Assembly (NCBI GenBank): GCA_020650975.1
Contig: JAIPMN010005639.1
Span: 1 to 24,544 of the forward strand
Length of the DNA: 24,544 nt
Direction: 5' to 3'
Source of the DNA: Apostichopus californicus
Lineage: Eukaryota > Echinodermata > Holothuroidea > Aspidochirotida > Stichopodidae
A program made the translations under genes and the position numbers. Below are positions 1-10,995 of the stretch, in pieces. The notes beneath the pieces are model-generated. The model was not told the origin of the DNA. It made no database searches and worked only from the letters and a program-made list of their open reading frames with translations. Positions within the stretch are counted from its first letter, which is position 1. Each line of letters opens with the position of its first letter.

Positions 1-120
1 TTATACAGGAGTTCTCTTTTGCAATGTGAAACAAAACTCCTACAGAACAAACGTATCTGCCAAAATGTCAATTTATGGAATCATAATTAACTAACGAATT
101 ATGGCACGACAAAAGAAGAA

Positions 121-171
121 TGTCACATCAACTGATGTCACATCAAATGTCACATCAAATGTCACACCGAT
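121..171. repeat. 12-bp tandem repeat
   Basis: About four units of TGTCACATCAAA. The two central units (136-147 and 148-159) are identical, and the outer ones have drifted. Confidence 0.75.
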
Positions 172-450
172 TACATCAACCTTTTAGCAATCAATAGTAT
201 AAATGTTATAAGAGTGGGTCTCCTTTGACAGAAATGAAATTTATAATAACATATGCAAAAAAACAATTGTTTCAGGGTAAGATTAAAATAAATTTCCAGG
301 GAACTAAAAAAAAGGTGAGATTAAACCAGAACCCAGACAGTTCAACTAGTGAGCCGATTTCTCTTGGTTTGACCAAAAAAAAGAGAAAAAAAAGAGTCTA
401 ATCCACGCTGGTAATTTTCTATAAAGAATGGCTAAATACTTTAAAATAAT

Positions 451-530
451 TTCAATATTTTTGCCAAGGACAAGAAAATCTTTGAGACCTTGATTTAAAG
501 TCTGTTGGGCCCTTAATATGCAAAGCGTGG
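451..530 (-). repeat. Dispersed repeat, copy 1
   Basis: About 80 bases that recur at 881-960, sharing TTTGAGACCTTGATTTAAA and ATGCAAAGCGTG. Both copies are in the same orientation. The minus strand of each is open in one frame around LNQGLKDFL. The family is not known to me. Confidence 0.7.
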
Positions 531-880
531 ATATAAACAAAGAAATGAATGTTAGCATGACAAAAACTCAATAATCATTTAAAACGAGCAAAAGGGTATA
601 AATCAGTCAATATGGTCTTATAATGAAAAATCACTGCAGAACTGAAAGCAGGATTCAGGAGTGAACCAACTTATCAATCCATGGCAATAATCTGCTGCAT
701 TATTACTGTAATTTTCTTCTTATTTTTTGGTACAAACAAACTAAATGTCTATACATTCTCATTCTCCAACAAATCATGTTAATAAAATTGTACACATTTT
801 GGATTTTGAATTAAACACTACAACATGCAAGGACTCTAAACAGTTACAGACTCCTCTATTCTGTGTCACAGTTTAGTAAC

Positions 881-960
881 TTCAATATAATTCCCAATGA
901 CAGGAAGTCTTTGAGACCTTGATTTAAAACCCTTTGGTCCCTTAAAATATGCAAAGCGTG
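881..960 (-). repeat. Dispersed repeat, copy 2
   Basis: Second copy of the repeat at 451-530, with scattered substitutions and small indels. The minus strand is again open across LNQGLKDFL, although other frames are closed. Confidence 0.7.
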
Positions 961-3064
961 ACGTGGAAATGTGTGATTTTGACACACAGTGACACAGATT
1001 TGCCACTTTTAATCTACAGATTTTTTTCCTGGGACAAAATGTGACAACCACAGAACTCAGGCATGTGTAACAAACTTTGGCAAAAAATCCAGTGAGATTT
1101 CAAACATTTTGATTTAAAAATGTTTATCTATTTGTCTTGTCATCGTGGGGTTGGATTGTCCATGGTTTACCACTTGTAGATATTAAAACACCCATTTTGT
1201 CACTCACTTTAACATCCACAGGTTTCCACACATCTTCACATGGTTTAGGCACATGTAAAAATGTTTGAAACATACAATTTAAGGTGTGAAAGATTCTGGC
1301 AAAATGCACAATTCCCAAGGGTGCTTTATGAGTGTTTTCTGTACAGTAGGTGTCCACAGTCCTGTCTACACATATGATCACAGGTGTTTAAGTGCCACAG
1401 ATTCCTTAGCAACAGAGTGACCACAAAGTTTCTGAAGGTCTTTAGAGAACAGCAAAAATGAGCATAACTAAATATCATTATAATGTGAGATCCAAAATAG
1501 TGTTCATATACTGTTGTTGTGGGAAATAAACATTCACGGTAAGGCTGTTTCTTCCCCAGTAAAGCTTTGGAAGCATCCAAATCTGCTCCGATTCCTACTT
1601 GGTTCAATTTAAAGCCCCTTCAAAGTTAATCTCTGCACTAATTTTAATGGGATTTTTTCTAGGGTCATTCACAAGTGTGGAAATTGTGTAAATGAATACG
1701 GCAAAATTCATTCCTATTTGTGAAAATACGAAACAAAAATTCCATTGATATTAAAACCTGGTGTTAAAGATTTTGTTGCTTGTTCATCTTATGAAACATG
1801 AATGACAAGATTAAAATCTTCTCTCTTTGTGCTTCAATTAATACGAGAGGGTAAAAGATGTCCTTGATGTCTAAGATAGTATTTGAGGATGAAAAGGAAA
1901 CCGTAACGAACCAATTTCACCTTAACTGCTTCAAAGTTAACGAAGATAATTCCACCTGTTAGTCACTAATTGGCAGAACCCTCTTGGGAGTGAATCTTTA
2001 GTCGAGGCAAGCCTTACAAGCATGTACTTCAGGTTGTTATAAATTACTGAATGTCATTGCTTTACAAATGAATCAAAAGCCGAAGTTAATCCATTGTTAA
2101 TTAATACTAAAATTAGCTGCACCATGCTGAGCAAGATGAATATTAATTAATATGTATAGTGCTCAGTAATGTATGATGCTGCAGTTAGGTTTGTCTGAAC
2201 ACTGGAAATGAATCTCTTGTTGAGTGGTACTGTACAACACAGGGACAAATTATTAATACAGGTTACATATTCCATTCTGAGGCGTCTGGCAACAGTATAC
2301 ACTGGAAAATAGTATTATGCAGGGATGAGCCTGGTGTAAAATAAAAATCACGGAACTTTTCAAAAATTGCGGTATAGGCTCTAGTTTGCATATCACTACA
2401 GTGTGTTAGGATAATAGTTTTTGTCCCCGAGGTAGAAAAGAACTCACGGATTTTCCGCGAATTCGCGGAAAAAGCTCATGCCTGATTTTGTACAGTTTAA
2501 CATATAATTATACATATAATTATACATGTAATTATATACAGTTATACATATTGTTAAAAGCTTGTGATCAGGTGAGGAATTGGCACCAAAAGATAAATCT
2601 CCCTAAAAGTGCCATAATACCTGATATTCCAGTTCATTTAGCTCTGTTGAATCTGGGGAAATGGAAGTACAACAGTGATCTTGCTGATCATAGTGAAATA
2701 TCGTATCCAATCTGCAGGCCCGAACACTTCAACCAATACCCATGACAAAACTGGAAGTATTACATTATACAGCTCAACTAAATGATCAGAATGTTCGACC
2801 ATAACATTACCCATACATTGATATATCACTTCAAACATACCGTAGAATTTGTTCCTTTCGGCCATTCAGGAAATTCATTGTTTCAGTTTATTTATGACTG
2901 CCACCAAAATTTTAGGTTTCAAAAGCTGCATTTGTGAGGGTTTGAAATCTTGTTGACCACAGGAAATTTGTGAGAGGGCCACATACTGCCCACAGATAGT
3001 GCTTTGCCCACCCATATCTCAAATGAAGGTTAGTTATCTTTCTACCATAGACTGCTTCCCCTAC

Positions 3065-3181
3065 CTTTTGAGAAGTTGTCTTCAAACAGATTTTCTCCTG
3101 GGGTTGAGGGTTTCTGAATTCCAGATCCCCAGGCTACAATGGGCGTCATAGTCTCATCGGGATGACCTGCACCATGAGTTC
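3065..3181 (-). CDS. PIGN: PIGN coding exon 6, last exon seen
   Basis: The acceptor CTTAG ends at 3182 and the donor GTAGGG starts at 3064 (phase 1). The exon encodes [20 protein letters not shown] and on to [10 protein letters not shown] (residues 271-308), matching the vertebrate [20 protein letters not shown] stretch. The next expected exon (EW..LDVNQADIAPLM-like) was not found in 1-3064, so intron 6 probably exceeds 3 kb. Confidence 0.95.
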
Positions 3182-6100
3182 CTAAGATGTTATAAAACAT
3201 GATATCGAGATACATACATGCGAAAATGACTTTTATTGATACTGAATCTGTGTACCACAATTTATGCACTTTAAAACACAGGGACCTGGTTGGCCAAAAC
3301 TCATCCCTCTTTCTGCCTCCTTCTCTCTAACACCTTCCCATCATGCACTGTCCTTCCATGAATGGCACCAAAAGTCATCAATTACTATAGGGCCAGAGGT
3401 TTGGGAGCTGGAAAATCAACCTCACCTTTTTCATAGACGGACCACTATTGTAAATGGTATGTAAATTAATGGTGAAACTTCAGCATGCCATTAAATTCCA
3501 CCTTTGAAGCTGATCAATGGTACATTTACCACTCTATTAATTCAACGTCTCTTAAAATGTTCAGGAATAACTTCCAATGTCACGATCCTCCAGGAATATA
3601 AAACTACTTTTGAATTTATCTGCCATTTTCAGCCCAATAGCGACAATCCTATTCACTTATTATCCCAGCCACATAACCAGATCATATACTCTCGTTTTGA
3701 GTGAAGGGGCTCCTTACGATCTGAAAGATTTATCAAACTTTTACCTCTTATTCAAATACGTACCCCAATCTGTCATGCCATGGTCAGAAGTGAGGAGGTA
3801 CGATGTCTTCCCATCATGATCATAAAACTCTTCAAAGAGTTCCACCATCTTCTCAACTCCAGCGTCGACAAGCCTGATGTTGTCCCGGTATTCCGAGGAG
3901 AACGGCTTGTGTGCGTGACCGTTAGTATCCAATCCCAATAGGTAGAGAAAAAATACAATATTCTCTTCGTGTAGTTTATCGCTCAGAATGTTATCCTCTG
4001 TGATGTTTCCAAAGAACTCCTTTAAGAAAATTTAAACCAAGTTTTTGAAGAGCAATATATTCTACATCTTTCAATGTTTTGTTAAATATTGAAGTTGAGC
4101 GGTATGATGTCAAAAGGATATCTATTTCTTAGTATATATATATATTTTAGATTAATATTTAAGCTGGGTCCATTTTATTCTTCATACTCATATTTTAAGG
4201 GTTTTTAAGGGTCATTGTAAAGCGCTCTTGAACAAGCTTAAGCATGAAAAGAGCGCTATATCAATCTGGTAAAATAAAAAAAATATTAATATGATATGAT
4301 ATTCGGCTATATGCACCTAGAGCAAGACTACAGATGCTGTTAATTAGGAAAGCCTATTGATCTACTTGAAATCATTTCCAGTCACCTCAACTACATCACA
4401 AACTTTCAAAAGTCTAGATAAACATTAATGGTCAGGCTTGACCAGAGCTTCAAACTAATTCCCTCCAAAATACCATGATTTTAGAATCCATTTTTATTCA
4501 CCCTTTGAAGACAAAAAAACAGATTTAGTGTTACTTTAATTTGAATATAAGCAAAACATTAGCTTTCATGACACTTGAGCAAGATATACTGGAAACCTTC
4601 TGGCAAGTTATACTGATAAATGAAGGATAGCAAGAAACTTAAAATTACTGTTGGGTGTACACAATTCCAACAGTCAATCTCGGGGCACTTTATAGTGCGC
4701 CACGTCAGTTTTGTCCCCCCTGGGGAATTCCCACATGGTGCCAACACAAACCATCGCATGCAACTAAATTTACAAGTTACCTCGCAAGTCCCCATTTATA
4801 CACCTGGGGGACGAGAGGCAATGGAGATAAAGCGCCTTGTCCAAGGACACAACGTAATGGTCTCCCAAGGACTCTTTATATCGTGTGTCCATTGCCTTAA
4901 CCATTTAACCACTTCTTCCTCAACACGAACATTAAGTCCAATCAAGATATAATTGGCTAATATCAGTTTTATTTGGCAGATATTTCTTTTAATAATGTCA
5001 GCTTATTATGAGAGTCAGTGCATCTCTCTTAGACAAGATAAAGTTCTGTAAGACATTGTATCCAAACACGTGACTACTTCAGTATAATAATAATAATAAT
5101 GATAATAATAAGTACTATTTATATAGCGCATAATCAGCAAAGCTGCTCGAAGGGCTTAACAAATGTAAAAGCTATAAAACAAATAGTAACAAAAACCAAA
5201 ATATTACATATATAGAACCAATAAGGCAAACAATGTAAAAGACAAAAGCAACAATATAAAATACATCCATAATAAACGATAGTAAAAAAAAAAAAAAAAA
5301 ATTATGATAAATAAAGAAAATAAAAAAAAACCAAAACGCATATAGTCCAAAACAAATTCAGCAGTATGTAAATAGTAAATTAGATTAAATCATAGTCAAT
5401 GTTTAAATATAAATAAGTATGTGAGGGACTCTCTGTAGTAAGAGGACTGCAGCTCTGTTGTAATTCTTGTATGAAATTAAACATACTCGTTAATTTGTTT
5501 CTTAAACAAACCAGGGAAAAGACTGTAGATATGTCAACTGCAACAATGACCTTTGTAAAACCTTGAGGTCGCGCACTTCATTAATCATGCTCTACAGTTG
5601 TTGAAAATTACTTATAATTTCATTCATTAACCGGATTATTACCATTATACTTTCTTTGTGTGTGTCTACATGTCTGTGTGCCATTGTATATGTGTGTCTG
5701 TGTGTTTAAGACAGAAGTATAAGAGAGATACATTCAAACAGTCCCGGTACACACCTTTACTCGTTCAAAGACCCAGGTGTCAGGTTTGGATGCATCTGCT
5801 CCTGCGAAATCATCCGTTTCTACTGCGTACGTATGAGTAAACATGTGATCTCCTGTGGTTCCTGAACGAAAAATCATAGACCGAGAGATCAAACCTAATA
5901 CCTCAAGATCAATACCTTATAAATCATGCTTTGTTTTTTTAAGTGATAGTTTCTAAAGAGCCTTCCAAGAACACTAAAATCATCACACTACAGAAGACTA
6001 CGTATGAGTAAACATGTGATCTCCTGTGGTTCCTGAACGAAAAATCATAAACCGAGAGATCGTAGAAGAATACCTAATAAATCATGTTTTATTTTTTTTT

Positions 6101-9100
6101 AAGTTACAGTTTTTCAAAGAGCCATCCAAGAACACTAAAATCGTCAAACTACAGAAGACTAAATTCCTAACAGTACAACACAGAAGTTGACCAATACTTA
6201 CTGTACAATATCAATGGCAACTTGTCATGAAATAATGGTTTTCTAGTAAAAGTGTTTCATTGCATCTTTCAAGAAGAATAAAAATGGAATTCCATATCTC
6301 CTGAAATTAGGAAATTACTCTGGTGTTAAAAGCAAACCTATTTGCAAATACCAATTTGGGAGCAATTGGGATGGTACTTTGCCCTCCAAGTTAAAACATT
6401 AACATTAACATTGGGGGGGGGGGGCGGGGGGTGGGGGGCAACACTCCAAACCTTCACCCCAACCTTTCCACTTTATCATATTCTGCCACAGTGCTATATA
6501 GCACACATTCTACACAACAATGGAATAGTTGTTAAAGTAATCTGTGAAATGCTTCGTAGAGATTTGAATGTACAGCGCCGCAGGGTACAACTTTAAGGTT
6601 TATATTTTCCATTTATCATGACGTGGAGATTTCTGTTTAGCATCCAATATTGAAAGGGCTTTAAGCTGCATCTTTGTGGTTTTGTATCAGTTTGGGAATT
6701 CTTGCATGACAAACGTGTTATTTATAATACCAGACAAAAAAATATTTCCTCGTTAACTCGGAGGTAGGAGGATACAGACCAATTTGAAAAAAAAATAAAA
6801 AATTATGATGCAATATGACATCACAGACAATACCACATTGTTCTTGTTTGTCTTTTTTGCGCACGCAGGTGGGACTTATTAACATTCCCATGAGTAGGAG
6901 TATATATGAAAAATAAAATCCTAAACGAAACTAATTTGGTCATATGAAAAGACGAAGTTTGATGTAGTATAATAATATTGGTCGTCATTAATGTCAGAAT
7001 TTCTTGAACAATAAACTTATCCACATTAATTTGAATAAATTTCATTACATATTCTGTAACTGCATAACAATTTCTGATGCAATTTGACATAACAGACCAT
7101 ACCAAATTGTTCTAACATTGTTTGTCTTTTTCTCAAATGCAGGTCCACGGGACTTATTAAAAATGTTCAATTATATTTCTCACTATTCCCTTGATTCCCC
7201 AAAGATATGATCAATATTTTACAAAGGATAGGGAACAGCCATAGTATACCCCCCACAGAAGAAAATTGGTGCAAGCATAGTGATGAGGGCAATGTCTGGC
7301 CTTGTACGTCACCAAAGAATTGAGAACCAAAATAGAAAGAAAAATTATGTTACTATGACAATGACCGCCTCCACTCATGTAGAAGGTACTAGAGGGTGAA
7401 CTACTATAGTTACTCTTCCAAAAACATCTTTTTAAGTTAAACTTTGGTGAAAGCTCAATACCCCTCGAAAGAAAGTCCCATATCTACTTAACAAATCGCA
7501 AAGACCAATTTTAACTGTCCAAAAAACTACTTTTTGTGATCTTTCCTTTATGTAACATCCATCCATAAGTAGCCTACACCATGGATACAACTAGCTAAGC
7601 ACCTCTAGCATATAAACACTTTGGTATATTATAATTTAATATTCTTTTGAAAATTTGCATGTACATGTCGAAAGTTTTGAAATTTCAAAAGTTTCATTGT
7701 CGTGAAATTATTGAGAATTCTTCTGAGATCCTGCGTTCATACACTTGCGTACATCTTTCCAGCATGGCGCCGTTATAAATGCTAGATTAAAGAAAAACCT
7801 GCAAAGTTTGGAATGAATGGCAATGCTTTCTTCTCACCTTTAGAAAACATGGACAGTATGTCTTCGCTTCCCCATGCCCACGTGTAACGACTTTCGTTGA
7901 AAACTGAATCAAATTCTACTGGATTTTCTTTCCATCCTGTAAAAAGCAAAATATGAATTTAAAATTTTACAAATCAGAATGACGAGTCTTTGGTGGAGGA
8001 GTTACAGTTCAGATACAGAGTGCTGCACACTTTGGATTATTTGCTAACTATTTGAACTACAGAGTTTTTATCTGTATATGTCTAGGATAAGTACATGATG
8101 ACAGAAGTTATGACATAAAGTTTATGGTTACATGATATTTGTCAACCGCCATATGCACTTCTGTCAATTAAATACTGCAAAAAGGATTACAATTAATTAC
8201 TGAAGTTCAGTGCAGCACAATTTACTGTAGTGGGATGGTAATTCATTACTGCAACACAGTGCAAATCAAGTAAAGTGTTAATGCAATTCAACATCGTTCA
8301 ATATCTACTGTACACTACACTGTAATGCACTACAATGCACTGTTGCTATACAAAGTGCACAATGCAATTCAAGATTATGCAATGCAATTCAATGCTATTC
8401 AATGCAATGCAGTGCAGTGCAATTTAGTGCAATTTATGCTATTCAATGGAATTGTAACTTAGTTACTGGAACCTTCCTTGGTACTGTCACATATATATTG
8501 AAACAGATAAGATTGACATTAGACGCACGGTATTCTCTGCTTGCAGTTTCTTAGATGCTTTTGTAATCATAAATGTCTCCTTTAAGATTCTCTCCGGAAG
8601 TCTCGTTCTCCATGGCATTTCTTTGGTCAGTGGGGGTGGTTTCACTATTTGTCCAAATCTCACTAAGCTTACATTTTGAACAACCAATGGGATGTGTTTA
8701 ATAGAGCTTAGTCTACTATCATCCTGCTTGTGTTACACCCCATGTGGACCTAATGGAAATCCATGTAAGGAGGTGGGGCATGGGTGTGGAAGCATGGGTA
8801 ATACCTTTCCCAATTTACATAATTTGAAATGGTGGTAACAAACATTGTTATTAAAGCTGCATGCCCTTGAAAATTAGCAAGATAAAATTTAAGCACCAAG
8901 ACACTCACACCAAAATAAAGAAAACAAGTTCCCCCTTCAATAATGAAAGCGAAAATGTTTGCATTTATCTCTCATCAGTCTGATTTCCTTAAATGGTTTT
9001 CAGGGATTCGATTAATAATACAGGTGCAGTAAATATCTTTTAGTAACATACAATACTTCAAAGACAATTCAAAATATGTTTGTACAAGGGTCATCGTGGG

Positions 9101-10871
9101 TTCAAGGGTCATCAACAATCATAAGGTCCCGAGTTCAAGTCACTCCAAAGAGAAATGTATGTCGTCCAGTTACAGAGTTGTTGACAATTAACAATTCATA
9201 ATCATGGATGTTAAATATGAATCTAAGAGACTGACTTCGGTCAGCTTGCGGCTTTGATAAGCCAATGATGGCTTCTTCACGAGTTCCTGCTTGCAGGAGG
9301 ATCTAAAATACATACATACATAAATACATACATTGTATCTAGAGTGAATGATTCTTACAAAGGAATAATTAAGTGTTCTTTTTTTGTGTAGTAGTTTTGA
9401 AGGCTCTAAAGGCTGTGTGTTGTAAAATACTGGTTTCTATGTACAGAAACTGCTATATATATAAATGTCTTTGCATCAGTTTGTTCATGTTGCATGTTGC
9501 ATTATGGTTTTTTTTCATTTTATTTTTTTTTAATAAACTATTTAAATACTGGAATAAAGACTGTGTTTAATAAAATGAAACTCTGTCAACTCTAACGATC
9601 CCCTTTCTAGTGTCCAGGCATAAATTAATGATGCTTTCACAAAGCCGTTGAGTCAGAATAGCTCTTCAGTACATCAAAATCAAACTTTTGGGGGACAATA
9701 TTGTATTTCTGAAGGGATTTGATCAGTTCTCGTCTTTGATTTTTCTCCCAAATTAAGATGCCTCTCATGATTGATGACATAAGTACTGTAAACACTGATT
9801 CCGAGGACAGGTATGAAGTCCAACGAGTTGTTCTGAGCATATATCCATACACATGTGAGTAATGGCCTTAACTTTCCTCTTTGAATTCTCAATAGTTGCT
9901 AACCACCAACCCCATACCTATCTCAATACAGACATCTATATAATGAATTCATTAACCGATTGAATATTCATAGATTACCTTTAGCAACAGCTGAGACATC
10001 TTCATAAAACCCTGCGATTAATGCTACATGACCAGGACGTGACTCTGTCGGTACTCGTGTGTGAGAAACACCCCAGGAACCTGAACGTTCTACAACATTT
10101 CTACATCGAATAAAAATAGATACTGTTAAAAAACTAAATAAAAAAAATGTACAATCAACAAACATGCAATCTGAAGCATTGGTCCTAGTACATTCCTCAT
10201 CCTTCGTCTAAAGCAAAAACGAAAAACAAACAAATTCGTTGCCATATATGAAACATAATACATTCTAGACTACATACTGTAAATGTTCAGAATAAAATGC
10301 CAAATTATTACACCTAAACACCAAAGTTGACAAGTGGTCCGTTCATTTTATGATTGTCCACAGTTCAATATTTTTTCTGAAGTACTGTATACAATATTGG
10401 GAAATGGGAATCCCAGGTGAACAAGATTTAGACATTCATCCTCCCTTTGATGTCAGCAAAATGTGGAGGATATGCAAATACAAAACTACCTAGCCCCACA
10501 CCTTCTCCAAGGTGCTCACATCGCCCTCACTTTCATCGCAGTGACTACAGATGCATCTGTACATAACATTTTCAATACCAGGTTATTGATTTCAATAGTA
10601 GGCCTAGTTAACATCCAAAATTTACATTTGATGAACTTTCAACTAACCTTAAATATGGTGCCCTCGTAGCTCCAGATTTATCAAGACCGAACAACTTATC
10701 AGCCCTTAAACCATCTGCCACAAAGAGAACGAGCCTTGTGGCAGGAGGATCCAAGTCTGTTGAGTGTGGAGTCATGCCATGGACCAACGGTGAAGTGAAG
10801 TAAATATCAAAGATAGATGCAAAGAAGATGATATGGATAGCAAAGGCAAAAAATATTAACTTGATATCCAT
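3065..10871 (-). CDS. PIGN: GPI ethanolamine phosphate transferase 1 (PIGN), 5' part, six exons, runs off the left edge
   Basis: PIGN moves ethanolamine phosphate from phosphatidylethanolamine to the first mannose of the GPI-anchor precursor in the ER lumen. Six exons join in phase to give 308 residues plus one base, about a third of the usual ~930. They are 10871-10648, 10100-9979, 7936-7838, 5861-5755, 4019-3764 and 3181-3065, all with GT..AG introns. Visible features, in order: an N-terminal membrane segment (residues ~4-24) followed by [17 protein letters not shown] (51-58); [29 protein letters not shown] (88-116, described here by span); GLDTNGHAH (213-221); [10 protein letters not shown] (261-270); HGAGHP (272-277). 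These fit the metal ligands and Thr nucleophile expected of the alkaline-phosphatase superfamily. The missing part is the rest of the catalytic domain and the C-terminal multi-pass region. The start ATG at 10871 has A at -3 and G at +4. The gene lies divergently to PIGM. Confidence 0.97.
3764..4019 (-). CDS. PIGN: PIGN coding exon 5
   Basis: The acceptor CTTAAAG ends at 4020 and the donor GTACGT starts at 3763. The exon encodes residues 185-269 and one base of Gly270. It carries two metal-site motifs: [13 protein letters not shown] (211-223) and [12 protein letters not shown] (259-270). These are the most diagnostic stretches of the family. The reading frame has no break. Confidence 0.96.
4190..4290 (+). 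repeat. Possible retroelement 3' end
   Basis: AAGCGCTCTTGAAC and AGAGCGCTATATCAATC are followed by an A/T-rich tail. This resembles the AGCGCTATATAAAT-type 3' ends of LINEs and SINEs common in marine invertebrates. No coding part is visible, so it is called by resemblance only. Confidence 0.35.
4640..4925 (-). repeat. Second SINE-like element in PIGN intron 4
   Basis: Read on the minus strand, it starts with a box-A-like GTGGTTAAATGGTTAAGGC and continues with AAGGCGCTTTATCTCC, ATTGCCTCT and CCCAGGTGTATAAATGGGG. That order matches a widespread invertebrate tRNA-derived SINE type, from memory of the motif only. Box B is degraded. The 3' limit is uncertain. Confidence 0.5.
5083..5170 (-). repeat. 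LINE or SINE 3' tail
   Basis: On the minus strand, GCGCTATATAAATAG is followed by an ATT/ATC-type trinucleotide tail (plus-strand ATAATAATAATAATGATAA). This is the typical 3' end of an L2/CR1-like retroelement. The insertion seems strongly 5'-truncated. Confidence 0.5.
5755..5861 (-). CDS. PIGN: PIGN coding exon 4, with a duplicated acceptor region beside it
   Basis: The acceptor TTCAG ends at 5862 and the donor GTGTGT starts at 5754. The exon encodes residues 149-184, [13 protein letters not shown] through DTWVFERVK, and ends in phase 0. The acceptor and first 32 bases are copied in a tandem repeat at 6001-6161. The copy has no donor and meets an in-frame TAG at the junction, so only the proximal acceptor at 5862 gives an open message. 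Confidence 0.94.
5830..6161 (-). repeat. Tandem duplication of the PIGN exon 4 acceptor region
   Basis: Two adjacent direct copies, 5830-6000 and 6001-6161. Each holds the first 32 bases of exon 4, the TTCAG acceptor and about 130 bases of upstream intron, ending in CTACAGAAGACTA. The copies differ by substitutions and small indels. The junction leaves TAG directly after the duplicated exon piece, so the distal copy is a non-productive pseudo-acceptor. Confidence 0.9.
5862..7837 (-). other. PIGN intron 3
   Basis: Apart from the exon 4 duplication, it holds a G-rich tract at about 6413-6438 and an imperfect direct repeat of about 90 bases at 6800-6887 and 7068-7165. I see no gene in it. Minus-strand frames here are short and without recognisable motifs. 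Confidence 0.6.
6800..7165. repeat. Imperfect direct repeat pair, 268 bases apart
   Basis: Copies at 6800-6887 and 7068-7165 share GATGCAAT(A/T)TGACAT, ACAGAC(A/C)ATACCA(A/C)ATTGTTC, TTGTTTGTCTTTTT, GCAGGT and GGGACTTATTAA. The family is unknown. It could be an internal duplication of an old element. Confidence 0.7.
7838..7936 (-). CDS. PIGN: PIGN coding exon 3
   Basis: The acceptor ACAG ends at 7937 and the donor GTGAGA starts at 7837. The exon completes Gly116 and encodes [15 protein letters not shown] and [13 protein letters not shown], ending in the first base of Gly149 (phase 1 in, phase 1 out). This corresponds to the [15 protein letters not shown] stretch of the vertebrate protein. 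Confidence 0.95.
8205..8455. repeat. Degenerate short-period repeat block
   Basis: Repeated use of TGCAATTCAA, AGTGCA and AATGCA words (for example at 8352-8440) suggests a decayed 5- or 10-base satellite. There is no sharp unit boundary. Confidence 0.6.
9115..9334 (+). repeat. tRNA-derived SINE, copy A (plus orientation)
   Basis: The same family as 12460-12707, 15311-15559 and 20471-20701. The box-A half of the head is lost or scrambled, and similarity starts near CAATCATAAGGTCCC with box B as GAGTTCAAGTCACTCC. Three hairpins follow in the body: CTGACTTCGGTCAG at 9231, GGCTTTGATAAGCC at 9250 and TCCTGCTTGCAGGA at 9285. The tail is AAAATACATACATACATA. Confidence 0.85.
9637..9900 (-). pseudogene. 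Possible coding relic, sulfatase C-terminus-like (weak)
   Basis: Two overlapping minus-strand frames (71 and 70 codons). One reads [14 protein letters not shown], the other [18 protein letters not shown], with [15 protein letters not shown] back in the first frame. Together these vaguely recall the C-terminus of iduronate-2-sulfatase-like proteins with a frameshift. It is not part of PIGN. It may be chance. Confidence 0.18.
9979..10100 (-). CDS. PIGN: PIGN coding exon 2
   Basis: The acceptor TAG ends at 10101 and the donor GTAATC starts at 9978. The exon encodes the end of Arg75 to the first base of Gly116, including [18 protein letters not shown], where the Thr of PTES (residue 93) is the expected nucleophile. 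The match to vertebrate PIGN is nearly continuous across [12 protein letters not shown]. Confidence 0.96.
10648..10871 (-). CDS. PIGN: PIGN coding exon 1
   Basis: Encodes residues 1-74 and two bases of Arg75. It holds the signal-anchor helix, the family stretch [15 protein letters not shown] and the first metal-binding motif VADGLRAD. The donor GTTAGT follows at 10647 (phase 2). Just upstream, an acceptor-like TTTTGAACAG ends at 10897. If used, it would make this the second exon, behind a non-coding exon that I cannot place. Confidence 0.95.
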
Positions 10872-10995
10872 TCTTTGTCACTAGATCGATGAAAACCTGT
10901 TCAAAAGAAAAAGAACAAATCGATAGTAAGGGCAAATTCTTAATGGTAGTCCAAGACAACCAAATTTCTGTTCAGAAAACAAAATCTGCTGTGGA

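Larger units (their letters stand above)
1..3064 (-). other. PIGN intron 6 (part), no recognised gene
   Basis: I see no PIGN exon or other convincing gene here. Recognisable content: a 12-bp tandem repeat at about 121-171 (unit TGTCACATCAAA), a dispersed 80-bp repeat pair at 451-530 and 881-960, and an AT-rich 12-bp array near 2500-2548 (unit ACATATAATTAT). Two overlapping minus-strand reading frames of 85 and 93 codons lie at 1124-1607, but I recognise no family in either. Confidence 0.6.
7937..9978 (-). other. PIGN intron 2
   Basis: Holds a degenerate simple-sequence block at about 8205-8455, one tRNA-derived SINE at about 9115-9334, and a possible coding relic near 9637-9900. The rest shows nothing I can name. 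Confidence 0.6.

Noticed and set aside
1124..1607. Minus-strand open frames of 85 and 93 codons as a nested gene
   Set aside because: No recognisable domain, no clear splice structure, and the frames overlap each other. Left as unexplained sequence in PIGN intron 6.
2638..2865. Candidate seventh PIGN exon (75-codon minus-strand frame)
   Set aside because: It lacks the expected LDVNQADIAPLM-like motif and has no convincing match to the protein.
4620..4952. Plus-strand open frame of 110 codons
   Set aside because: It lies entirely over the SINE-like element on the other strand. No protein family seen.
6413..6438. G-quadruplex regulatory site
   Set aside because: Only a degenerate G run. Similar G or C runs occur at 11401, 13627, 21605 and 23103, so it is treated as low-complexity sequence.
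8487..8687. Minus-strand open frame of 66 codons
   Set aside because: No motif and no supporting context. Length is within chance for this composition.
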